Origin: Candidatus Omnitrophota bacterium
Lineage (GTDB): Bacteria; Omnitrophota; Gorgyraeia; 2-02-FULL-51-18; JAGOUK01
Assembly: GCA_018061225.1 (NCBI GenBank)
Contig: JAGOUK010000113.1
Location: 1 to 5,054, forward strand
Reading direction: 5' to 3'
DNA: 5,054 nucleotides
Part shown: in pieces, positions 1 through 5,054 of the stretch
Layout: every line of letters begins with the position of its first letter
Position numbering within the stretch: position 1 is the first letter of the stretch
Notes under the pieces: model-generated
Databases searched by the model: none
The model's input: only the letters and a program-made list of their open reading frames with translations
Told to the model about the DNA's origin: nothing
Position numbers and translations under genes: made by a program

Positions 1-368
1 TGCTCAAGCTGCAGCGCCGCATCGCCATGGCGGGCGGGGGAGTGATCGAAGGCAGGGATATCGGGACGGTGGTTTTTCCGGACGCCTCCTATAAATTTTA
101 TTTGGATGCTGACATTCGTTTGCGGGCCCGCCGCCGCTTCAATGAACTCACAGCTTCTGGCGTCAAAACCACGTTTACCGCCATATTAAAAGACCAAAAA
201 TTAAGAGATCACCGAGATGCCAACCGCAAAGTTGCCCCGCTAAGGAAAGCCAAGGACGCCATCCTCATCGACACCACCGGATTGACAATCCCCGAGACGG
301 CTGATATCATTCAGGACTTGATTTTTAAGGCCCGGCCTCGCCCCAAAAGCGGCCGTCGTAGGGCATAA
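1..368 (+). CDS. cmk: Cytidylate (CMP/dCMP) kinase, C-terminal part; 5' end lies outside the window
   Basis: This is the C-terminal 121 codons of cytoplasmic CMP kinase, which phosphorylates CMP or dCMP with ATP in pyrimidine nucleotide synthesis and salvage. The reading frame is open from base 3 to the TAA at 366-368. The family is usually about 220-230 residues, so roughly the first 100, including the ATP-binding P-loop, are off the left edge. Counting from the first full codon, the motif GRDIGTVVFP lies at residues 17-26, followed by a KFYLDA strand and an RARRR segment at 41-45. The lid-type motif RDHRDANR is at 68-75, then APL and the DAILIDTTGLTI strand near the C-terminus; all are hallmarks of the family. 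The ATG at 27 is internal and should not be taken as the start. The protein ends in a basic tail (RPRPKSGRRR). plsC follows after 10 nt, which suggests co-transcription. Confidence 0.95.
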   Translation, partial: LKLQRRIAMAGGGVIEGRDIGTVVFPDASYKFYLDADIRLRARRRFNELTASGVKTTFTAILKDQKLRDHRDANRKVAPLRKAKDAILIDTTGLTIPETADIIQDLIFKARPRPKSGRRRA

Positions 369-371
369 GGA
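367..371 (+). promoter_or_regulatory. Shine-Dalgarno of plsC, overlapping the cmk stop codon
   Basis: AAGGA begins within the cmk TAA and sits 7 nt before the GTG at 379. It fixes GTG 379 as the plsC start and suggests that cmk and plsC are translationally linked. Confidence 0.75.
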
Positions 372-378
372 CGCTCCG

Positions 379-996
379 GTGTTCTACCGCATTTGCCAGT
401 TTTTGCTTTACTGCATTTTTAAAGTTTGGAACCGATTTGAGCTGCATGGTTCCAAGCACTTACCCGGAAACTCCACGGGATTCATTCTAGCCGCCAACCA
501 TGTGAGCTATTTGGACCCGCCGGTTTTGGGTGGGCGGATCCGCCGCCGCCTTGGCTTTATGGCCAAGGAGCGGCTGTTCAAGATTCCGGTGCTCGGACGC
601 ATGATTATCTGGCTGGGCGCTTTGCCCATCGCGGGTGATAGCGAGTTCAAAAGCATGCGGACCGTGGTTCGGGCTCTCAAGGAAAATAAGGCCGTTGTTA
701 TTTTTCCCGAAGGCACACGATCCGCCGGAGAAGATTTTTTGGAAGCCCAGCCGGGAGTCGCTTTTTTGGCGCACGCCGCGGGTGTTCCGATCGTGCCCTG
801 TTACATTGAAGGCACGGCCAAAGCTTGGCCAAGAGGCCAAAAGGCGTTTAGACCCGCCAAAATTAAGGTCTATATCGGGCAACCGATTCCCGTTAAGAAT
901 GAAGCCGGCGAAGATAAGATCGTTTATTATCGGAAAACGGCAGATTTGGTGATGGATCGGATCCGAGAGCTCAAAACACAGTCACAGAACGTATAA
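379..996 (+). CDS. plsC: 1-acyl-sn-glycerol-3-phosphate acyltransferase (PlsC/LPLAT family)
   Basis: This 205-residue protein belongs to the membrane-associated lysophospholipid acyltransferase family, which makes phosphatidic acid by acylating position 2 of lysophosphatidic acid. It starts at GTG 379, supported by a well-placed AAGGA. A hydrophobic N-terminal segment (about residues 5-16) can anchor it to the inner face of the membrane. Block I, the catalytic HX4D, is visible as NHVSYLD with His41 and Asp46. Block III is FPEGTRS at 109-115, and block IV is VPIVP at 136-140. Length and block order fit short bacterial PlsC proteins. Block II is odd: the usual glycine-to-arginine motif reads LGALPIAGDSE at 79-89, with no arginine where the substrate-phosphate-binding one is expected. 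Position between cmk and rpsA supports the PlsC assignment, but acyl acceptor specificity cannot be read from the sequence. A related acyltransferase with another lyso-lipid substrate remains possible. Confidence 0.92.
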   Translation: MFYRICQFLLYCIFKVWNRFELHGSKHLPGNSTGFILAANHVSYLDPPVLGGRIRRRLGFMAKERLFKIPVLGRMIIWLGALPIAGDSEFKSMRTVVRALKENKAVVIFPEGTRSAGEDFLEAQPGVAFLAHAAGVPIVPCYIEGTAKAWPRGQKAFRPAKIKVYIGQPIPVKNEAGEDKIVYYRKTADLVMDRIRELKTQSQNV

Positions 997-998
997 CC

Positions 999-1005
999 AA
1001 GGAAA
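999..1005 (+). promoter_or_regulatory. Probable Shine-Dalgarno of rpsA, with unusually long spacing
   Basis: AAGGAAA lies in the 20-nt gap after plsC. The AAGGA core ends 13 nt before ATG 1017, longer than the usual 5-9 nt. The intervening bases include an AACAAC run directly before the ATG, an unstructured context often seen upstream of well-translated genes. No nearer in-frame start codon exists. Confidence 0.5.
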
Positions 1006-1016
1006 CCCGTAACAAC

Positions 1017-2615
1017 ATGCTCCGCGAACAAACGATCATCCGCTTCGAAGACCAGAACGACGAACCCTCTCTCCTCGAGATCAATTACGATCAGACCTTC
1101 CAAAATTTTAAGCAGGGAGAAGTGGTTAAAGGACATGTGTTGCGCGTGTCCGAGAACGAAGTCGTCGTCGACATCGGCTACAAGTCCGAAGGCGTGATCC
1201 CGCGGCATGAATTCAAATTTGGCACCGTCCTCAACGTCGGCGACGAAGTCGACGTATACATCGATGAGATGGAAGATGAAAAAGGCCGTTGCATCCTTTC
1301 GCGCCGTAAGGCCGAGCGCAGCCGCGGCTGGGATGACGTCATCGCCAAGTACAAAGAAGGCGACATCGCCCCCGCGCGCCCCGTCCGCAAGGTTAAGGGC
1401 GGTCTTATGGTGGATGTTGAAGGCGTTGAAGCCTTCCTTCCCGCGTCATTGGCTTTCATTAAGGGCTTCGGCAATCTGAACGCCCTGGTTGAGCAGGCTT
1501 TTGACATTAAGATCATCAAGATCAATCCCGAGCGCCGCAACATCATCGTTTCGCGCAAAGATGTCCTCGAGGCCGAAAAAGCCCACAGCAAGGAAAAGAT
1601 CCTCGCTGAGCTTGAGGTCGGAACCACTCGTCCTGGCGTGGTGAAGAACATCACCGACTTCGGCGCCTTCGTGAATCTCGGCGGCATTGACGGCCTGCTT
1701 CACATCACGGACATGAGCTGGGGCCGCATCAGCCATCCGTCCGAGATCGTGAAGATCGGCGACAAGATCGATGTGAAAATTCTTCACTTTGACAAAGTGA
1801 CCCACAAGGTTTCGCTGGGTCTCAAGCAGCTCCAGTCCAATCCTTGGGATGACGTGGACAACCGCTTCCCGGTCGGTACCCGCGTTAAGGGCCGTGTCGT
1901 GAACATTGTTCCTTACGGCGTTTTTGTTGAGATCGACAAAGGCATCGAAGGTTTGGTGCACGTTTCTGAGATCTCCTGGTCCAAACGCGTGACGAACCCG
2001 GCTGAAATATTCAAGCCCGGCGATGACGCGGACGTGATGGTGCTGGCCGTCGATAAGGCCAACCAGAAGATCTCGCTCGGCATCCGTCAGACCGCGGACA
2101 ATCCCTGGGTCGGCATCGAGGAGCGTTATTCCGTCGGAACCCGCATCAAGGGAACCATCTGGAATTTGACCGACTTCGGAGCCTTTGTTCAGGTTGAGCC
2201 CGGTATCGACGGCCTCATCCACATCTCCGATATGTCCTGGACCAAGAAAGTCTCACATCCTAAGGAGCTCTTGAAGAAGGGTCAGGAAGTCGAGGCGGTG
2301 GTTCTTTCGGTTGATCAGATCAAGCGCAAGCTTTCTTTGGGCTTAAAGCAGCTCGAAGAGGATCCTTGGATCAAGATCGCTGAGCGTTATCCTTCCGGTT
2401 CCGTCGTTGAAGGCGTCGTCTCCAAGACGGCCACTTTCGGCGTCTTCGTTGAAGTCGAAAAGGACATCGAGGGACTGCTGCATATCTCCGAAATGAATCA
2501 AGAGCAGGCGACTGATCTTGACGGTTCATTCCCGGCCGGTAAGAAGCTTGGTGTCAAGATCCTGAAGGTGGATTCCGCCGCCCACAAGATCGCGCTCAGC
2601 CTCAAAGGCGTCTAA
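1017..2615 (+). CDS. rpsA: 30S ribosomal protein S1, six S1 RNA-binding domains
   Basis: This 532-residue protein is the ribosomal protein that recruits and unfolds mRNA on the 30S subunit during initiation; E. coli S1 is 557 residues. Six S1 (OB-fold) repeats are visible, at about residues 32-97, 114-181, 201-270, 286-357, 373-444 and 460-530. The first two are divergent, as expected for the ribosome-docking half; repeat 1 contains VVVDIGYKSEGVIP and repeat 2 contains KVKGGLMVDVEGVEAFLP. Repeats 3-6 carry the RNA-binding signature F-G-(A/V)-F-V followed by G-L-(L/V/I)-H-(I/V)-(S/T), with the histidines at 229, 315, 402 and 489. A Pro-Trp linker (P276W277, P363W364, P450W451) recurs every 87 residues between them. 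There is no fused IspH or other extra domain. Lysine codons are mostly AAG and isoleucine mostly ATC, consistent with high expression. It follows plsC by 20 nt and ends just before a strong terminator. Confidence 0.97.
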   Translation: MLREQTIIRFEDQNDEPSLLEINYDQTFQNFKQGEVVKGHVLRVSENEVVVDIGYKSEGVIPRHEFKFGTVLNVGDEVDVYIDEMEDEKGRCILSRRKAERSRGWDDVIAKYKEGDIAPARPVRKVKGGLMVDVEGVEAFLPASLAFIKGFGNLNALVEQAFDIKIIKINPERRNIIVSRKDVLEAEKAHSKEKILAELEVGTTRPGVVKNITDFGAFVNLGGIDGLLHITDMSWGRISHPSEIVKIGDKIDVKILHFDKVTHKVSLGLKQLQSNPWDDVDNRFPVGTRVKGRVVNIVPYGVFVEIDKGIEGLVHVSEISWSKRVTNPAEIFKPGDDADVMVLAVDKANQKISLGIRQTADNPWVGIEERYSVGTRIKGTIWNLTDFGAFVQVEPGIDGLIHISDMSWTKKVSHPKELLKKGQEVEAVVLSVDQIKRKLSLGLKQLEEDPWIKIAERYPSGSVVEGVVSKTATFGVFVEVEKDIEGLLHISEMNQEQATDLDGSFPAGKKLGVKILKVDSAAHKIALSLKGV

Positions 2616-2625
2616 ACATCTGATG

Positions 2626-2673
2626 AAAAAACCCGGACTGCGTCGTTTTAAACGAGGCGGTTCGGGTTTTTTT
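2626..2673 (+). terminator. Rho-independent terminator after rpsA
   Basis: The arm starting CCCGGACTGC at 2632 pairs with the arm ending in CGGG at 2666. The stem runs 2632-2645 with 2653-2666 and contains two G-U wobbles and one G-G mismatch (2642/2656). The loop TTTTAAA can partly pair as well. A run of seven T (2667-2673) follows. Six A (2626-2631) precede the stem, so it could also stop transcription from the other strand. It begins 10 nt after the rpsA stop and should end the cmk-plsC-rpsA unit. The next gene is only 26 nt further on. Confidence 0.9.
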
Positions 2674-2690
2674 ATGCAACGCAGTCCTTC

Positions 2691-2694
2691 GGAG
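2691..2694 (+). promoter_or_regulatory. Shine-Dalgarno of tyrS
   Basis: GGAG ends 5 nt before ATG 2700 and supports that start. It lies 3 nt downstream of a segment (2679-2687) that can pair with the 5' arm of the upstream terminator. Confidence 0.7.
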
Positions 2695-2699
2695 ATTCC

Positions 2700-3914
2700 A
2701 TGAACGCGCGCCAGCAAGTCGAATTCCTTACCCGCAATGTGACGGAAACCTTATCCGCCGCCGAATTGTTATCCAAGATCGAACGCTCAATCGCCTCCGG
2801 CAAGCCGCTGCGCGTCAAAGCAGGATTCGATCCATCGAGCCCCGACATTCACTTTGGCCACACGGTTCTCCTGAGCAAATTACGGGAGTTTCAGGATCTC
2901 GGGCATGAGGTGATCTTTATCATCGGGGACGCGACCGCTAGGGTGGGGGATCCGTCGGGCCGAACGCAAACGCGACCCGTCCTAAGCGACGAAGATATCC
3001 AAAAAAATGCCCGGACCTACCAGGAACAGGCATTCAAGGTGCTCGATCCCGCCCGAACCCAAACCGTTTACAACAATGAGTGGTTCGGCGGCATGAAATT
3101 TCATGACATGATGAGCCTGGCCTCCCGGATTACGGTGAGTCAGATCCTCCAGCGTGATGATTTTCAAAAGCGCATGGCATCAAGCGCTCCAATCAGCCTT
3201 CTGGAGTTGTTCTATCCGCTGATGCAGGGATTTGATTCGGTTCAGCTCAAGGCGGATGTTGAGCTCGGGGGCACTGACCAGAAGTTCAACCTGCTTCTCG
3301 GCCGCGAGCTTCAAAAAGAATTTGGCCAGGAACCGCAAGTGGTGATCACGATGCCGCTCCTGGTTGGACTTGATGGGACACAGAAAATGTCCAAAAGTCT
3401 CGGCAATCACATCGGCGTCTCTGAGGATCCCAAAGGAATGTTTGGCAAATCGATGTCGATTTCGGACGAGCTGATGTTGCAATACTACAACCTGCTCACT
3501 TCAACCCGGGGCACCGAGATTCATCGCCGAATTCAAGCCGGGGAGCTTCACCCTAAGATAGCTAAAGAAGAGCTGGCGGAACAGCTGACGGCCAGATTTT
3601 GCGGAACGGACGCCGCGGCTGACGCGCGGCGTGAATTCAATCTTGTTTTTTCAAATCGTCAAAATCCCACGGACATGCCCGTCGTTCGTTTGGACGCAGG
3701 TCAGCACACCATCGTTAAGGTGGTGACAGCGGCCGGGCTCGCCCCCAGCGGCGGGGCGGCAAAACGTCTCGTTGAGCAGGGGGCTGTGAGCTGGGATGGA
3801 ATCCCGGTGCGCGACCCCAACGCTCAGGTGGATGTGGCAGCGAAGCCGGCGGTACTCCGGGTGGGTAAAACCCGTTTTGCTTCAGTGACTTCAGAAAGTT
3901 CGACATCCCGGTGA
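2700..3914 (+). CDS. tyrS: Tyrosyl-tRNA synthetase (class I, S4-domain type)
   Basis: This 404-residue cytoplasmic enzyme activates tyrosine with ATP and charges tRNA-Tyr. The class I HIGH motif appears as HFGH at residues 51-54 within DPSSPDIHFGHTVLL. An IGDATARVGDPSGRT segment follows at 75-89. The tyrosine pocket region includes YPLMQGFDS (172-180) and ELGGTDQKFN (188-197). The second signature is an intact KMSKS at 229-233. An S4-type RNA-binding domain spans about 337-391, containing APSGGAAKRLVEQGAV, and ends in a short Ser/Thr-rich tail. Length and motif spelling resemble the TyrZ-like branch rather than the E. coli TyrS branch; that is a family-level judgement by eye. The ATG is supported by GGAG 5 nt upstream. 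The tyrS TGA overlaps the GTG of the next gene. No T-box specifier or T-box sequence is visible in the short upstream region. Confidence 0.97.
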   Translation: MNARQQVEFLTRNVTETLSAAELLSKIERSIASGKPLRVKAGFDPSSPDIHFGHTVLLSKLREFQDLGHEVIFIIGDATARVGDPSGRTQTRPVLSDEDIQKNARTYQEQAFKVLDPARTQTVYNNEWFGGMKFHDMMSLASRITVSQILQRDDFQKRMASSAPISLLELFYPLMQGFDSVQLKADVELGGTDQKFNLLLGRELQKEFGQEPQVVITMPLLVGLDGTQKMSKSLGNHIGVSEDPKGMFGKSMSISDELMLQYYNLLTSTRGTEIHRRIQAGELHPKIAKEELAEQLTARFCGTDAAADARREFNLVFSNRQNPTDMPVVRLDAGQHTIVKVVTAAGLAPSGGAAKRLVEQGAVSWDGIPVRDPNAQVDVAAKPAVLRVGKTRFASVTSESSTSR

Positions 3915-5054
3915 GCGAGGCCAAACCCTTCTTCCTGGAGGGCTTTGTAGCGTTTATGCGCGAACGCCTTCACCTGATGAAGGTGTTGATCCTCGCGGTT
4001 CTCACTGTCGGATGTGTTGCCGCTTACATGGCCGGATGGTTTTCTTCCGCCGACAATACGTTCTATGATTTTTGCCTGCGTCATCGTCCCGCCCAGTACA
4101 CTTCCCCCAAAATTGTTATCGTCGAGATCAATGAAGAAGCCATTCAGTCTGTCGGGCGTTGGCCCTGGGACCGAGAATGGCACGCCACTCTCATACAGGC
4201 TCTCAAAGATTCAGGAGCGCGTGCCATCGCGCTGGATATGCTCTTTTCAGAAAAAAATAATCCGGCAACCGACGATCTTCTGGCCAGGGTGATTGAAAAA
4301 TCCAAGATCACCTTTTTGCCCGTCGGCTACGAGGTTGTCACGGAAGGTAAAGGTTCTGGCCTTATTCGCTCTATCCCTGCAATTTCCAGTGGCGCGGCAG
4401 GGGAGGGGCACACCTTTGCCCAGCCCGATCCCGACAGCATCCTTCGTCGAACCCAGCTTTATCTTGATGGCGAAGCTGCGCGCGCCTGGAATCTCGGACT
4501 TCTTCTGGCGCTGGAGTCCTGGGGTTTGAAGCCAAGTGATATTCGAGTGAGTGCGAATCGCCTCGAAATCCCGATCCCTGGCAACGCCCCTCTTGTGGTC
4601 CCGATGGATGCTGCGGCCGGAGCCCGCATCAATTGGCCCGCTCGTTGGAAAGACTCGTTTCGGCATGTTTCCTATGTGGATGTTATTCAATCTTATAGCG
4701 CCCAACTGAAGGGCGAGAAGACTTCGCTCGACCCCACAATATTCAAGGATGCCATTTGCATCGTCGGCGTAACGGCGGCGGGCCTATTTGATATTTACGC
4801 GACTCCCTTAGAATCGTCGTACCCGACTGTCGGCATCACCGCATCTATCTTGAACTCGCTTTTGGAGCGATCACTTTTTAATCCCATTTCATCAAGGTCG
4901 CAGATTGCCATCATCCTTCTTTTGTCGATCATGATTCTGATCATCATGATGCGCACTAAATACTTGCAATCCCTTTTTCTGATCGGCGTGCTCGGTGTGG
5001 GTTTTTTGGTCTGCGCCTTCATCCTCTTCACGCGCATGAATGTAGTCATGAGTG
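3911..5054 (+). CDS. CHASE2-domain membrane sensor protein, N-terminal part; 3' end outside the window
   Basis: The frame is open from GTG 3911 to the right edge (381 codons) with no stop. A membrane segment at about residues 23-43 is followed by an extracytoplasmic CHASE2 domain at about 48-322. Family features in order are: KIVIVEINEEAI (67-78), the signature GRWPWDREWHA (82-92), GARAIALDMLFSE (102-114), ARINWPARW (238-246), FRHVSYVDVI (250-259), and the closing stretch AICIVGVTAAGLFDIYATP (281-299). Two membrane helices come next, at about 331-347 and 354-374. In this family two or three such helices normally lead to a cytoplasmic output domain such as a class III adenylate/guanylate cyclase, Ser/Thr kinase, histidine kinase or GGDEF. 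That part is not in the window, so the enzyme cannot be named. The start is uncertain: GTG 3911 overlaps the tyrS TGA as GTGA but lacks a clear Shine-Dalgarno, while in-frame ATG 3956 has GGAGGG at 3937-3942, 14 nt from the GGAGG core. Confidence 0.92.
   Translation, partial: MSEAKPFFLEGFVAFMRERLHLMKVLILAVLTVGCVAAYMAGWFSSADNTFYDFCLRHRPAQYTSPKIVIVEINEEAIQSVGRWPWDREWHATLIQALKDSGARAIALDMLFSEKNNPATDDLLARVIEKSKITFLPVGYEVVTEGKGSGLIRSIPAISSGAAGEGHTFAQPDPDSILRRTQLYLDGEAARAWNLGLLLALESWGLKPSDIRVSANRLEIPIPGNAPLVVPMDAAAGARINWPARWKDSFRHVSYVDVIQSYSAQLKGEKTSLDPTIFKDAICIVGVTAAGLFDIYATPLESSYPTVGITASILNSLLERSLFNPISSRSQIAIILLLSIMILIIMMRTKYLQSLFLIGVLGVGFLVCAFILFTRMNVVMS
3937..3942 (+). promoter_or_regulatory. 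Possible Shine-Dalgarno for an alternative ATG 3956 start of the CHASE2 gene
   Basis: GGAGGG is a strong match to the anti-Shine-Dalgarno. Its GGAGG core ends 14 nt before ATG 3956, which is long. If used, the protein would lose 15 N-terminal residues but keep the whole first membrane helix, and would start MRERLHLMK, a plausible positive-inside N-terminus. Confidence 0.3.

Noticed and set aside
27..368. ATG 27 as the start of a complete small gene
   Set aside because: The cmk frame is open upstream to the window edge, and the conserved GRDIGT region is central, not N-terminal, in CMP kinases.
847..876. Possible promoter TTTAGA, 18 nt, TATATC within plsC that could drive rpsA
   Set aside because: Both boxes are poor matches and it would give a leader of over 130 nt; random AT-rich patches look the same.
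487..882. Open minus-strand frame within plsC
   Set aside because: It lies wholly antisense to the conserved acyltransferase blocks, with no recognisable domain and no sensible ribosome site.
1446..2222. A 258-codon open frame on the minus strand inside rpsA
   Set aside because: It is antisense to a clear S1 gene, its sequence is low-complexity and Asp/Val/His-rich as expected from mirrored codon bias, and it shows no family motif.
2616..2699. T-box riboswitch upstream of tyrS
   Set aside because: The space is only 84 nt and there is no T-box consensus or specifier stem; the hairpin is an ordinary terminator.
3610..3632. 8-bp GC-rich perfect inverted repeat with a 7-nt loop inside tyrS
   Set aside because: There is no T-tract and it sits in the Ala/Asp/Arg-coding linker before the S4 domain, where GC-rich codons readily make such stems; no role can be supported.
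3824..4705. Overlapping open frames on both strands around 3824-4183, 4014-4292, 4247-4705 and 4293-4529
   Set aside because: All lie inside the open CHASE2 frame, whose conserved motifs are continuous across the region.

Overview
The window reads as an ordinary bacterial chromosome segment of moderate GC (mid-50s percent by eye), densely packed, with every supported gene on the + strand. The order is cmk (3' part), plsC, rpsA, a rho-independent terminator, tyrS, and the 5' part of a CHASE2-domain membrane sensor. The cmk-plsC-rpsA order is a familiar bacterial arrangement. Protein S1 has the full six-domain form typical of Gram-negative-type bacteria. TyrRS has the form with a C-terminal S4 domain. 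CHASE2 receptors are common in environmental Gram-negative-type lineages. I suspect an uncultured environmental lineage, for example Omnitrophota/PVC-like or deltaproteobacterium-like, but nothing here fixes the phylum and this is a low-confidence guess.

Positions 1-2673 look like one transcription unit. CMP/dCMP kinase ends 10 nt before a GTG-started lysophosphatidate acyltransferase-like gene, whose Shine-Dalgarno overlaps the cmk stop codon. That gene ends 20 nt before rpsA. The three proteins serve nucleotide supply, membrane phospholipid synthesis and translation initiation. The unit closes with a strong hairpin and T-tract at 2626-2673.

Positions 2674-5054 hold tyrS and a gene that overlaps its stop codon by a GTGA junction. 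The second gene has an N-terminal membrane anchor, a complete CHASE2 sensory domain and two further membrane segments, and runs off the right edge before its output domain. Only 26 nt separate the terminator T-tract from the tyrS start, so tyrS must use a promoter inside rpsA or read-through. This short stretch is the most curious part of the window. A 9-base segment just upstream of the tyrS ribosome-binding site is exactly complementary to the 5' arm of the terminator, and a 26-codon reading frame crosses the hairpin and ends in an ATGA overlap with the tyrS start.

I see no mobile element, CRISPR array, tRNA, rRNA, toxin-antitoxin module or defence system. There is no gene-free stretch longer than about 85 bases. 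I do not find a novel system here. The second-look items are the rpsA-tyrS junction, a PlsC-like protein lacking the usual motif II arginine, and the unseen output domain of the CHASE2 protein.
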